A DNA stretch of 64,000 bases, from the NCBI GenBank assembly GCA_023461435.1, contig JAEYLC010000032.1, positions 7,054-71,053 on the forward strand. Reading direction: 5' to 3'. Below the pieces are notes generated by a model, which was given only the letters and a program-made list of their open reading frames with translations, had not been told where the DNA came from and ran no database searches. Below are positions 1 through 7,895 of the stretch, piece by piece (within the stretch, counting starts at the first letter, position 1; each line of letters opens with the position of its first letter). This stretch comes from Bacillota bacterium. Its GTDB lineage: Bacteria; Bacillota; Clostridia; Christensenellales; SZUA-584. Both the position numbers and the translations under genes were made by a program.

Positions 1-1
1 T

Positions 2-631
2 AACGATATTAAGCTTGCCATCAATGACAAGCTTAATAAGCATAAGGGCTTTTTTTCGGGTTCCGACGCGAAGGTGGTTTTTCGCGGCAAGGAGCTGACC
101 GCGCCGCAGAGGATAGAATTTAAGAATCTGCTGCAGAGCCAGTACGGCATTGCGCACGTGGTGTTTGGCGACGAAGCGCCATATGAGCCGCAGGCGGAAA
201 AACAGCCGGAAGCGCCCGCAGAGGTGAGCTTTAAGGCAGCGTCCGAGGAGGAACCCGGGCGCGTCACGCTCGTGTCCAAGGATTATTTTAACGCGAAGAG
301 CGTTTTCGTTTCGCACACGCTGCGCAGCGGCCAGCGCGTGGAGTGCGCGGGCGATATTGTGGTGCTCGGAGACGTGAACGACGGCGCCGAGGTGATCGCG
401 GGCGGCAGCATCGCTGTGATGGGCACACTGCGCGGTCTTGCGCACGCAGGCGCCACGGGGCGCGCCGATGTGGTGGTCGCCGCGAATATGCTCGCGCCGA
501 AACAGCTTCGCATCAGCGGCAAGGTGGCCGTGTTTCCGCCGGACGCAGGCGGCGAAGGCCCTAAGGTGGCCGAATACAAACAGGGCAGCATCGTGATCAG
601 AGCGCTGAAGCCGCAGAGCCGGTCGCTCTAA
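2..631 (+). CDS. minC: Septum site-determining protein MinC (5'-truncated by window edge)
   Basis: Inhibitor of FtsZ assembly that keeps division away from the poles, acting with MinD at the membrane. The reading frame is open from base 2, before the GTG at 74. Those upstream codons give an N-domain-like stretch ending in VVFRGKEL, so the true start lies outside the window. An acidic/proline linker (roughly 185-250) is followed by the C-terminal right-handed beta-helix domain, with repeated turns such as GDIVVLGDVNDGAEVIAGG. minD follows after 35 bases, so the three min genes form one operon. Confidence 0.93.
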   Translation, partial: NDIKLAINDKLNKHKGFFSGSDAKVVFRGKELTAPQRIEFKNLLQSQYGIAHVVFGDEAPYEPQAEKQPEAPAEVSFKAASEEEPGRVTLVSKDYFNAKSVFVSHTLRSGQRVECAGDIVVLGDVNDGAEVIAGGSIAVMGTLRGLAHAGATGRADVVVAANMLAPKQLRISGKVAVFPPDAGGEGPKVAEYKQGSIVIRALKPQSRSL

Positions 632-666
632 GACTTTATTTTAATTTTGATTTGGAGGGTATTGAT

Positions 667-1461
667 ATGAACAATGTCATCGTGGTGACATCGGGGAAAG
701 GCGGCGTTGGCAAGACGACGACGGTGGCCAATCTGGGCGCGGGTCTGGCCCAGACGGGCAAGAAGGTCGTGCTCATAGATACGGATATCGGGCTGAGGAA
801 TCTTGACGTGGTGCTGGGCCTTGAGAACAGGATCGTCTATGATCTGGTGGATGTGGTGGAAGGCACATGCCGGTTAAAACAGGCGCTGATTAAGGACAAG
901 CGGTACGATGGGCTGTTTCTCGTTCCGGCGGCGCAGACGCGTGACAAGAACGCCGTGAGCCCGGAACAGATGAAAAAGCTCGTGGAAGAGCTTGAGACCG
1001 AGTTTGATTATATATTGATCGATTGCCCGGCGGGGATTGAGCAGGGCTTCAAAAACGCGATCGCCGGCGCAAAATCCGCGATTGTGGTGACGGTGCCCGA
1101 GGTGTCCGCCGTACGCGACGCCGACAGGATCATCGGCCTGCTATCCGCGGCGGGAATTGACGATTGCCGGCTGCTTGTGAACCGCATGCGCATCGATATG
1201 GTGAAAAGGGGCGACATGCTCGCGCTCGACGACACGCTTGATATTTTAGGGATCGAGCTGATCGGCGTGGTTCCCGAGGATGAGAAGATCATACGCTCCT
1301 CCAATATGGGCGAGCCGGTTGTTTTGAACGACAAAGCGCCCGCGGGCAAAGCCTACAGAAATATTACGAAGAGGATAATGGGGGAGAATGTGCCTTTGAT
1401 GGAGCTCGAGGACGATAGTGGTCTGGCCGCGATGTTTAAAAAGCTGCTCAGAGGCAAATAG
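667..1461 (+). CDS. minD: Septum site-determining ATPase MinD
   Basis: Membrane-cycling ParA-family ATPase that recruits MinC and is stimulated by MinE. The deviant Walker A motif GKGGVGKTT lies at about residues 10-18. The C-terminus GLAAMFKKLLRGK fits the amphipathic membrane-targeting helix of the family. I chose the ATG at 667 because GGAGGG lies 7 bases upstream; an in-frame TTG at 652 would put the ribosome binding site inside the gene. At 264 residues it has normal length. Twelve bases separate it from minE. Confidence 0.97.
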   Translation: MNNVIVVTSGKGGVGKTTTVANLGAGLAQTGKKVVLIDTDIGLRNLDVVLGLENRIVYDLVDVVEGTCRLKQALIKDKRYDGLFLVPAAQTRDKNAVSPEQMKKLVEELETEFDYILIDCPAGIEQGFKNAIAGAKSAIVVTVPEVSAVRDADRIIGLLSAAGIDDCRLLVNRMRIDMVKRGDMLALDDTLDILGIELIGVVPEDEKIIRSSNMGEPVVLNDKAPAGKAYRNITKRIMGENVPLMELEDDSGLAAMFKKLLRGK

Positions 1462-1473
1462 GAGGGAGACAGA

Positions 1474-1752
1474 ATGGCACGCAAACACACCAGCTCCAGC
1501 AGTATCGCGAGGGAGCGTTTAAAACTAGTGCTGATTCATGACCGGGCAGGCACATCTCCGTCCAGCAATGTGATGGAAATGCTCCGCAGAGATATCGTCG
1601 GTGTTATTTCGAAGTATTTCGACGTGGAAGAAGACGATTTTGATGTGGAAATCAAGCATTCGTCCGATATGCACAGCGGCAGCGCCGAGACGCGGCTGAC
1701 CGCGAATATCCCCATCAGAAGAATCAAGAGCCTGGGGCCAAACAGATACTAA
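1474..1752 (+). CDS. minE: Cell division topological specificity factor MinE
   Basis: Activates the MinD ATPase and drives its release from the membrane. The 92-residue protein has a basic N-terminal stretch (SIARERLKLVLIHDRAG) that matches the anti-MinCD helix, followed by the beta-rich dimerisation domain ending ETRLTANIPIRRIKSLG. It is the last gene of minCDE, with GGAGGG upstream. A hairpin directly after the stop ends the operon. Confidence 0.95.
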   Translation: MARKHTSSSSIARERLKLVLIHDRAGTSPSSNVMEMLRRDIVGVISKYFDVEEDDFDVEIKHSSDMHSGSAETRLTANIPIRRIKSLGPNRY

Positions 1753-1754
1753 AA

Positions 1755-1779
1755 AAAGCGCTGAAGTATTCAGCGCTTT
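1755..1779. terminator. Bidirectional terminator between minE and a convergent gene
   Basis: An 11-bp perfect stem (AAAGCGCTGAA / TTCAGCGCTTT) with a 3-base loop. It is preceded by an A run, which becomes a T tail on the minus strand, and followed by TTTCTT on the plus strand. It serves minE and the convergent gene ending at 1781. Confidence 0.85.
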
Positions 1780-1780
1780 C

Positions 1781-2305
1781 TTAAGGATTTTTGGGACGGT
1801 ACATTTCGACCAGTTCGTTGACCCATACGCGGTTGGGGCCCTCGATGATGGAAAACGGCTGTGAGCTTTCCGTTTGTCCTTCCTCAAAAAGCAGTATCTT
1901 GACGCCTTCGCGCGTCTGACCGCCGAGCACCTGCAGATAAAAGAGCGCGTATGGCACGAAACCCTCTTTGTAAACGATCAGTGTGATTTCCCCCCATGGC
2001 TTTTGCATGATGCTGTCGTAACGCGTGTCTCGGACAACGGGGACATCGATTTTGTCTGTCATGCCGTCTTTGTCCGTCTGGTACACCTTGCCGGTTTCCA
2101 CAACGACCACGGACGCGTTTTCGATCGGCGTTTCGGTGTAACCCTCAAGCACATTCGCGGTTAAGTATGCGGTATCTGAGTTTGAGCCAAACACTGAGAC
2201 GGCATCGGGGGAGATGACGCTCGCGATCACCAGCGCGCCGACGAGCAGCAGAGCGCTTGCGCCAAAGGCCATAAAGAGGCCGCGCCGGTCCTTTCGTCTT
2301 TCCAT
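1781..2305 (-). CDS. Hypothetical membrane-anchored protein with a carboxypeptidase-regulatory-like fold
   Basis: Function not recognised. The 174-residue protein has a basic N-terminus (MERRKDRRG), one hydrophobic segment at about 10-32, then an extracellular region. That region (about 45-140) reads like a carboxypeptidase-regulatory or transthyretin-like beta sandwich: a repeating strand pattern with TPIENASVVV, YQTDKDG and WGEITLIVYKEGF. The start was set by GAGGTG 6 bases upstream of the ATG; the frame stays open further upstream but antisense to pgi, which I reject. It is monocistronic and convergent with min. Confidence 0.7.
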   Translation of the reverse strand: MERRKDRRGLFMAFGASALLLVGALVIASVISPDAVSVFGSNSDTAYLTANVLEGYTETPIENASVVVVETGKVYQTDKDGMTDKIDVPVVRDTRYDSIMQKPWGEITLIVYKEGFVPYALFYLQVLGGQTREGVKILLFEEGQTESSQPFSIIEGPNRVWVNELVEMYRPKNP

Positions 2306-2371
2306 ACATTTCACCTCGACAATATATATGCCGCTAACAGAGGCAATTATGGCATGACGGGCAAATAAACG

Positions 2372-2400
2372 TGGTGCTTTGGGCTCTGAGTGGGTATAAT
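2372..2400 (+). promoter_or_regulatory. Probable promoter of the pgi gene
   Basis: A perfect TATAAT at 2395-2400 lies 30 bases before the pgi start codon. The -35 region about 17 bases upstream is weak (TGGTGC). Confidence 0.45.
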
Positions 2401-2429
2401 ATATTAAGTTTTTTTCAAGGAGACGGTAC

Positions 2430-3782
2430 ATGAGCAGAATTACATTCGACTTCAACAACGTGATGGCATCGATGGTGGGAAGCCACGGGTTTACTTCTGA
2501 GGAAATCGCCGCCGCGGACGGTATACTGAAAAATGCGGTTGAGGCGCTGAAAACAAAGCCGCTCGGGTTCCGCAAGTTGCCGAAAGGACAGGCGGCCGTT
2601 GTGGACGACATCCTTCGAACTGCCGCGATGATTCGGGAAAAGTATGACACGTTTGTGGTGCTGGGCATCGGCGGTTCGGCCCTGGGGCCGATCGCGGTGG
2701 AACAGGCGCTGACGGACGGCAAGGGCACGATGAAGCTGGTCGTGGAAGATAATGTGGACCCCGAGCGTCTCTCGCGCGTGTTTGCAAGCCTTGACCTAAA
2801 AAAGACGATGTTCAACGTGATTACCAAGTCCGGGCGGACATCCGAGACGATGGCGCAGATGATGTATGCCGCAAAAGCACTTGAAAAAGCGGGCCTCGCG
2901 CTCAAAGACCATATCATCGCGACATCGGACGAGAAGAACGGCGAACTCGCGAAGATCGCGAGCAAGGAAGGGCTTGAGTCCTTCGTGATTCCGTCGGATG
3001 TGGGCGGGCGGTTCTCGGAGCTGACCCCGGTTGGCCTGCTGCCCGCGGCGGTGTGCGGCCACGATATCAAGGCGATGCTCGAAGGCGCGGCGTATATGGA
3101 CGGACTGTGCTCACGCGAGAAGGGCAACCCGGCGGCGCTGTACGCGCTGCTGCACGTGCTTGGGATGAAGAAAGGCATCAATTTAAGCGTGATGCTGCCT
3201 TATGCGGATAGCTTGAAATTCATGTCCGACTGGTACGCGCAGCTGTGGGCCGAGTCACTCGGCAAACGCTATGGCACGGACGGCAGCGAGGTGTTTGCGG
3301 GGCAGACGCCCGTGAAGGCGCTCGGCGTGACGGATCAGCATTCGCAGATTCAGCTTTACACCGAGGGGCCGTTTGACAAGATCGTGACGTTCCTCAAGGT
3401 GGATAAGTTCAGAAACGACCTTGAGATTCCCGCGGCGCTTGATTACATCGACGAGATATCGTTCCTTGGCGGCAAGACATTCGGGCAGCTGCTCGAGGCC
3501 GAGCGCAGCGCGACGGAATACGCGCTCTGCAAGGCGGGGCGTGCGAACCTGACGATTGCCTTGAGCGAAGTGGACGCGTTTACGGTGGGCGCGCTGCTTT
3601 ACTTCTTCGAGATGGCGACGGCTTATGCGGGCGAGATGCTCGGCATCAACGCATTTGATCAGCCGGGTGTGGAAGAGGGTAAGGTGGCGACGTTCGCGCT
3701 GATGGGCAAAACGGGCTTCGAGGCCAAGAAGGCCGAGCTCGACAAGCGCCCCGCGAAGGACGCCGCGCTGATCATGGAATAA
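2430..3782 (+). CDS. pgi: Glucose-6-phosphate isomerase
   Basis: Interconverts glucose-6-phosphate and fructose-6-phosphate in glycolysis and gluconeogenesis. The 450-residue length is usual for the Gram-positive type. Motifs include GIGGSALGP (about 76-84), the phosphosugar SIS-type loop ITKSGRTSET (about 131-140), the sugar-binding GGRFSELTPVG (about 192-202) and a TDQHSQIQLYTEGP stretch near 300. AAGGAG precedes the ATG. The gene is monocistronic, flanked by its own promoter and a downstream inverted repeat. Confidence 0.95.
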   Translation: MSRITFDFNNVMASMVGSHGFTSEEIAAADGILKNAVEALKTKPLGFRKLPKGQAAVVDDILRTAAMIREKYDTFVVLGIGGSALGPIAVEQALTDGKGTMKLVVEDNVDPERLSRVFASLDLKKTMFNVITKSGRTSETMAQMMYAAKALEKAGLALKDHIIATSDEKNGELAKIASKEGLESFVIPSDVGGRFSELTPVGLLPAAVCGHDIKAMLEGAAYMDGLCSREKGNPAALYALLHVLGMKKGINLSVMLPYADSLKFMSDWYAQLWAESLGKRYGTDGSEVFAGQTPVKALGVTDQHSQIQLYTEGPFDKIVTFLKVDKFRNDLEIPAALDYIDEISFLGGKTFGQLLEAERSATEYALCKAGRANLTIALSEVDAFTVGALLYFFEMATAYAGEMLGINAFDQPGVEEGKVATFALMGKTGFEAKKAELDKRPAKDAALIME

Positions 3783-3839
3783 AAACAGGCAAAAGATTCA
3801 ATTCAGTCATGCTGCTTATGCGGTGTGGCTGTTTTTATT
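3778..3839 (+). terminator. Possible terminator of pgi
   Basis: Inverted repeat AATAAAAACAG / CTGTTTTTATT with a 40-base loop overlapping the pgi stop. The 3' arm supplies the T run. The long loop makes it a weak call. Confidence 0.45.
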
Positions 3840-3899
3840 GGATGGAAAAGGGGAGGGAATTTTAAATTAATGAATTATAACTGCTGATTTCTATAGATA

Positions 3900-4694
3900 T
3901 CATAATACTTTTTGGCTACCGCAATGACTGATAAAGACATTATAAAATTGATTATTATATGAATACGTCTCTAAGCTAATCTCTTGAAGAGAGTCAATTT
4001 CTAATATGCTTTTATATTTTAAAGATATTGTTAGATTTGCATACTTCTCGATTTGTTGAATGTGATTATCAACATAAATTGAAAATGGTATATCATAAGA
4101 AAAGGTGTAACTCTGAGATGGACTTATGGCTGGAATTACTATTTCATTTGTAACAATAATGTTTTCTGTAGGATATTTAAAATTAATATGACATTCAATA
4201 ACCGGTCCTATACCAATGTTTGTTAATTCAAAATATATTTTAATTGAAGAATTCTTAAATGGAAAAACAAAAGTGTTTTCATTATCATATCTTGAGAATA
4301 ATATTGACCACATATTCGCAGCTTGTAAGTAGCTAACATCGTATACTTTTGTTTTGTTGTCGAGTAGGATTCCTTTATTAGCAGCATCTATAACTGTTTG
4401 AGTATTTAAAAGTTCAATTACCTCTGCATGAATGTCCTTAACTATAAGGAATGGCCTCTGCTGGTTTTGATATGATTTTTCTGTTGATTTCTGGCTTTGA
4501 TTAATGGTTATAGATACCGCAATTAAAGTTCCAATACCACTCAACGCACCTCCTAACAAGCCACCAAAGTCCGGATTGTAATTTTCTCTATTCAGCCAGC
4601 CAGAAAACATAAAGATAATTATAATAATTGAGGAAATAACTATAATGAGTAGACCTATAATTATTGCCTGCAATTTATTAAACAATTTTTTCAT
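3900..4694 (-). CDS. AT-rich hypothetical membrane protein
   Basis: Function not recognised. The 264-residue protein has two N-terminal membrane segments: about 8-32, and about 45-62 (GGLLGGALSGIGTLIAVSI). A polar Lys/Gln/Ser linker (NQSQKSTEKSYQNQQRP) follows, then a soluble beta-rich domain. The layout resembles small two-helix membrane proteins often found in defence or mobile islands, but no diagnostic motif is present. I start at ATG 4694 (GGAG 7 bases upstream) rather than the longer in-frame ATG at 4745. Its codon use is far more AT-rich than all its neighbours, which suggests recent transfer. Confidence 0.75.
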   Translation of the reverse strand: MKKLFNKLQAIIIGLLIIVISSIIIIIFMFSGWLNRENYNPDFGGLLGGALSGIGTLIAVSITINQSQKSTEKSYQNQQRPFLIVKDIHAEVIELLNTQTVIDAANKGILLDNKTKVYDVSYLQAANMWSILFSRYDNENTFVFPFKNSSIKIYFELTNIGIGPVIECHINFKYPTENIIVTNEIVIPAISPSQSYTFSYDIPFSIYVDNHIQQIEKYANLTISLKYKSILEIDSLQEISLETYSYNNQFYNVFISHCGSQKVL

Positions 4695-4833
4695 AATTAA
4701 CTCCAATAATAATATCAGAATAAGAATACCATAAAAAATTACCAAAGTATATTAATTGAATTTAGATTGACAATCTATACCATGTTGATTATAACTGTAA
4801 CATGACCAATACAACTTTAATGGAGCCGGAATA

Positions 4834-6096
4834 ATGCCCAAGACAAAGCGCTATAAGGCGCAGGCTTTCGATAAAATGCAGTATTTCTATCGCGCGGCGC
4901 ACGAGCCTTTGATTCACTGCATGATCAAGCTGGGCGATCACCTCGATGACGCTTTGCTCGAAAAAGCCGTCACCCTCTCTATGGACGCGATACCCATGCT
5001 CCGCTGCGTCTTCAACCGCCGCAAGCACCGCTGGCAGGAAGCCGGATTCACCGGCAAAGATATCGTCCACGTGGTGCGCGTGGACGGTCAGCCAAACGAG
5101 ACGATACAAACCCTGCTTGCCCGCACCATCGATATTTTCACTGAGCCGCAGCTCAAGCTTATCATCGCGCGCGAAAAGACGGCGGATACGCTTTGCATCA
5201 TCATGAATCATATGATCTGCGACGGCGCGGGCTTCAAAGAGTATCTTTACCTGCTGGCGGACTTGTACGCCAGGTGCAAAGCCGGTATTCAAACGCCCGC
5301 TTTGGTTTGCGGCCCGAGAAGCGCGCTGCAACTTTTCAAAAGATTCAGCTTGATAGATAGAATCAAGATACTTGGTCTGAAGCACGACCTCTCGGCGCAG
5401 AAAGAGCAGCAGCCGATGGTGTTCGACGGCGACGCGCACAGGCCGTTCTTTTCAATGCTCGCTATCTCGCAGACGGAGCTCGAATCCGTCAAAGCCTTTG
5501 CGCGGTCAGCCAATGCCACCGTCAATGATCTGTTTCTCGCCGCCTACGCGCAGACGCTGCACCGCGAAACGAGACTGAATCGCATCATACTCCCGTGTCC
5601 GGTGGATTTGCGAAAGTACCTGCTGCCTGAACAAAAGCATGGTATCTGCAACCTCACGAGCAATTTGATATGCGATATTGAGATCGAAAAAGGCGACGGT
5701 TTCTTAAGCACTTTGGGGCAGATTTCGTCTCAAATGGCTGCGCAGAAAGCGAGCCTTAACTGCCTGAAATCACAGCTGACGATGGAACTGTTTTCGCGTT
5801 TCGTGCCGTTTGGCGTGATGCAAAGCGTTTTTCATAAGGCGTTCAAAATTCCGCTCGTATCGTACAGCAACCTTGGGGTGCTGGATAATGTGATACTGAG
5901 CTTCGGCGAAATCACAGAGGCTTATCTGACGGGCGCGGTGAAACGCGTGCCGTATTTTCAGGTTGCAGTATCAACGTTTCAGGACCGCTGCATACTAAGC
6001 TGCAATATGTACGGAACGCGGAGCGACCAGTCAAGAGTGGAGCGGATGCTGCGGCAAATCAAAGATGAGCTTATGAATTCCACAAAAATTATTTGA
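4834..6096 (+). CDS. Condensation-domain-like acyltransferase (PapA/AATase type)
   Basis: A stand-alone member of the chloramphenicol-acetyltransferase/condensation superfamily, 420 residues. The active-site HHxxxDG motif appears as NHMICDGAG near residue 125, with the second His and the Asp kept and the first His replaced by Asn. The C-terminal half has typical tunnel strands (LVSYSNLGVLDN, PYFQVAVSTFQDRC). By family it would transfer an acyl group to an alcohol or amine; the substrate cannot be read. The start has GGAG upstream. No NRPS or polyketide genes are nearby. The stop codon overlaps the -35 box of the TPP leader promoter. Confidence 0.75.
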   Translation: MPKTKRYKAQAFDKMQYFYRAAHEPLIHCMIKLGDHLDDALLEKAVTLSMDAIPMLRCVFNRRKHRWQEAGFTGKDIVHVVRVDGQPNETIQTLLARTIDIFTEPQLKLIIAREKTADTLCIIMNHMICDGAGFKEYLYLLADLYARCKAGIQTPALVCGPRSALQLFKRFSLIDRIKILGLKHDLSAQKEQQPMVFDGDAHRPFFSMLAISQTELESVKAFARSANATVNDLFLAAYAQTLHRETRLNRIILPCPVDLRKYLLPEQKHGICNLTSNLICDIEIEKGDGFLSTLGQISSQMAAQKASLNCLKSQLTMELFSRFVPFGVMQSVFHKAFKIPLVSYSNLGVLDNVILSFGEITEAYLTGAVKRVPYFQVAVSTFQDRCILSCNMYGTRSDQSRVERMLRQIKDELMNSTKII

Positions 6097-6121
6097 CACG
6101 CGCGCCGTCATCGTATACAAT
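6093..6121 (+). promoter_or_regulatory. Promoter of the TPP riboswitch leader
   Basis: TTGACA (6093-6098), a 17-base spacer and TACAAT (6116-6121). The -35 box overlaps the preceding TGA stop. Confidence 0.8.
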
Positions 6122-6144
6122 GCAAGGCGAACTGAATAGGAGCA

Positions 6145-6232
6145 TATGGGAGCTGTGTGAACGGCTGAGAGGAGACTATTGTGTCTCGACCATGAGAACC
6201 TGATACGGATAATGCCGGCGTAGGGAATGTCA
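6145..6232 (+). ncRNA. TPP riboswitch (thi-box) aptamer
   Basis: The conserved thi-box elements occur in order: GGGAGC, GGCTGAGA, GACC..GAACCTGAT, GGATAATGCCGGCG and TAGGGAA. A terminator follows at 6258-6285, so thiamine pyrophosphate would stop transcription before the importer genes. The controlled genes begin more than 480 bases further on. Confidence 0.93.
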
Positions 6233-6257
6233 AAAAGTGATTTTAGATTATTGACAG

Positions 6258-6285
6258 CCGTTTCCGTATAGGGAGCGGTTTTTTT
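6258..6285 (+). terminator. Riboswitch expression-platform terminator
   Basis: CCGTTTCC / GGGAGCGG stem (with wobble pairs), 5-base loop, then seven T residues. It lies 25 bases after the TPP aptamer. Confidence 0.8.
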
Positions 6286-6374
6286 GTTGCCGGTGGAAGA
6301 CGTTAAGACGGGGTTATTCCTACCAAACCGAAGCAGCTGCGCATTTGAGCAAATTCATAAGCCACGCACCCCTT

Positions 6375-6421
6375 GGCTCCCTCTAAGAGGGAGCTGTCGC
6401 CGCAGGCGACTGAGGGAGTCT
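6375..6421 (+). repeat. Palindromic intergenic repeat, copy A
   Basis: Two-hairpin unit. Arm 1 is CTCCCTCTAAGAGGGAG; arm 2 is GTCGCC-GCA-GGCGAC; the tail is TGAGGGAGT. Copies B (6533-6580, minus) and C (6601-6647, plus) share this plan. Confidence 0.75.
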
Positions 6422-6455
6422 AATCTGCTCAAAAGTGGCTATACATGGTTTAAGG

Positions 6456-6500
6456 TACCGAAACGGTCAATACCCCTTCGGTGCACAAGCGACCGTTACC
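6456..6500 (+). repeat. Direct repeat 1 with internal inverted repeat
   Basis: TACCGAAACGGTC.. to ..GCACAAGCGACCGTT, repeated almost exactly at 6681-6723. Each copy is itself a hairpin (AACGGTC / GACCGTT). Confidence 0.75.
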
Positions 6501-6532
6501 TATAGGTCACTCCTTCCGACAATTGCCGGATT

Positions 6533-6580
6533 GACAATCCTCAGTCAGCTTACGCTGACAGCTCCTTTGCCAAAGGAGCC
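6533..6580 (-). repeat. Palindromic intergenic repeat, copy B
   Basis: On the minus strand it reads GGCTCCTTTGGCAAAGGAG, CTGTCAGC..GCTGAC and TGAGGATTG: the same two-hairpin plan as copy A, in opposite orientation. Confidence 0.7.
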
Positions 6581-6600
6581 TTTATCAGCCATGAGACCTA

Positions 6601-6647
6601 AGCTTCCTTTTGAAAGGAAGTGGCGCGCGAAGCGTGACGGAGGATTG
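6601..6647 (+). repeat. Palindromic intergenic repeat, copy C
   Basis: CTTCCTTTTGAAAGGAAG hairpin, then GCGCGC..GCGTGACGGAGGATTG. A diverged third copy of the same family, between the two direct repeats. Confidence 0.6.
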
Positions 6648-6680
6648 CGGTCAGCCATCGGGCGTGTTATACGGGGTTGA

Positions 6681-6723
6681 TACCGAAACGGTCATATCCC
6701 TTCGGGGCACAAGCGACCGTTCC
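6681..6723 (+). repeat. Direct repeat 2 with internal inverted repeat
   Basis: Second copy of the element at 6456-6500. The pair brackets repeat copies B and C, about 225 bases apart. The rest of 6286-6760 shows no credible gene. Confidence 0.75.
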
Positions 6724-6768
6724 TGCAAGAATATGAATAAATAATCTAACCTTAAGGAGGATATGAAT

Positions 6769-7056
6769 ATGCCAATCATCAATGTGGAGCTACAGGTGAT
6801 ACCGGGCGGCGTGGACAACGTTTATGCGGTGGTAGACAGTGTGATCGCCCTGATCAAGGAATCGGGCGTGAAATATGTGGTGGGGCCGATGGGCACCACA
6901 ATGGAGGGCGAGCTGCCGCAGCTGCTCAAAATCGTGGAGCAGGCGCAGCAGGTCTGCATAGACGGCGGCGCAAGCCGTGTGCTGTCCGTGGTCAAGATCG
7001 ACTACAAACCGGAGGGCGCAACGATCGATGAAAAAATCGGCAAATATCGCGGGTAA
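6769..7056 (+). CDS. Thiamine-binding protein (MTH1187/YkoF-type)
   Basis: A small 95-residue ferredoxin-like protein of the thiamine-binding MTH1187/YkoF superfamily. It is recognised by VELQVIPGG near the N-terminus, VGPMGTTMEGE in the middle and a C-terminal amphipathic helix. Family members bind thiamine or a precursor in the cytoplasm. AAGGAGG is 8 bases before ATG 6769 and only 2 before the in-frame ATG at 6763, so I use 6769. It is first in a four-gene operon behind the TPP riboswitch and overlaps the permease by 29 bases. Confidence 0.85.
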   Translation: MPIINVELQVIPGGVDNVYAVVDSVIALIKESGVKYVVGPMGTTMEGELPQLLKIVEQAQQVCIDGGASRVLSVVKIDYKPEGATIDEKIGKYRG

Positions 7057-7783
7057 AATCTATCCCGCGGCGGCGCTCGTTTTATTCGCGCTCGTCTGGG
7101 AGCTCATCGTTTGGCTCAAGGACATTCCCGAATACCGGCTGCCCGCACCGAGCGCGATCATCGCGGAGTTCGTGAACAAGTTTGATTTGCTTGCCTTTCA
7201 CGCGGCACAGACAGTGCTCGAAGCGCTGCTCGGCTTTGTGATCGGCGTGGTGCTCGCCGTCGGTGTCGCGGTGCTGATGAGCATGTCGCGGCCGGTTAAG
7301 CTCACGCTGTATCCGTTCATGATCATCTCGCAGACGGTGCCGCTCGTGGTGATCGCGCCGCTGCTCGCGATATGGTTTGGCTTCGGCATCACGCCGAAGA
7401 TCATCATGGCGGTGGTCGTCGTGTTTTTCCCCGTGGCCGTGAGCTTCACGGAGGGGCTCGAAGCGTACGATGCTGACCTCGTGGACCTCATGCGCGTGAT
7501 GAAGGCGAGCCGCAGGCAGATCTACAAAACCGTGCGCATACCCGGCGCGCTCCCGTCCTTTTTCGCAGGGCTCAAGATATCCGCGGCGTACTGCGTGATG
7601 GGCGCGGTGATCTCCGAATGGACGGGCGCGACACGCGGCCTTGGCATTTATCTCTCGCGCGCGATGAGCACGTTTGAAACGGCGGCGCTGTTTGCCAACA
7701 TCGTCGTGATCGTGCTGTTAAGCTTCGCGCTTTTCCGCGCCGTGAACTTCGCCGAGAAAAAGGCGATCCCATGGAACCGCTGA
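7028..7783 (+). CDS. ABC permease for a thiamine precursor (ThiX-like)
   Basis: Integral membrane subunit of the SsuC/TauC/NrtB family (251 residues, about six membrane segments), with the EAA loop around MKASRRQIYKTVRIPGALPS. The ATG at 7028 overlaps the end of the previous gene and has GGAGGG upstream; earlier in-frame ATGs lie deeper inside that gene. The TPP riboswitch, the thiamine-binding neighbour and the THI5-like binding protein all point to uptake of thiamine or a pyrimidine precursor such as formylaminopyrimidine. Confidence 0.88.
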   Translation: MKKSANIAGKIYPAAALVLFALVWELIVWLKDIPEYRLPAPSAIIAEFVNKFDLLAFHAAQTVLEALLGFVIGVVLAVGVAVLMSMSRPVKLTLYPFMIISQTVPLVVIAPLLAIWFGFGITPKIIMAVVVVFFPVAVSFTEGLEAYDADLVDLMRVMKASRRQIYKTVRIPGALPSFFAGLKISAAYCVMGAVISEWTGATRGLGIYLSRAMSTFETAALFANIVVIVLLSFALFRAVNFAEKKAIPWNR

Positions 7784-7799
7784 GAGCAGCGGCAACGCG

Positions 7800-7840
7800 T
7801 GTCATTCTGAACCCGCCGAAGCGGGTGAAGAATCCCATGG
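7800..7840 (+). repeat. Dispersed repeat related to 49774 and 60293 elements (short copy)
   Basis: TGTCATTCTGAACCCGCCGA.., a CCCGC/GCGGG hairpin, then GAAGAATCCCATGG. It shares the TGTCAT(T/G)C start and the ATCCCATGG core with the two longer palindromic copies. It lies inside the operon between permease and binding protein. Confidence 0.6.
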
Positions 7841-7895
7841 AGACTTCACTTATGTATTCAATATCAATTTCTATTTTATAAACGAGGAGGACAAT

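Noticed and set aside
2306..3181. Upstream extension of the minus-strand gene at 1781 across pgi
   Set aside because: It is antisense to a clear pgi gene and the ATG at 2305 has a good ribosome binding site.
6284..6680. Two open frames in the spacer between the TPP riboswitch and its operon
   Set aside because: They are built from palindromic repeats, lack ribosome binding sites and give low-complexity, Arg-rich products.
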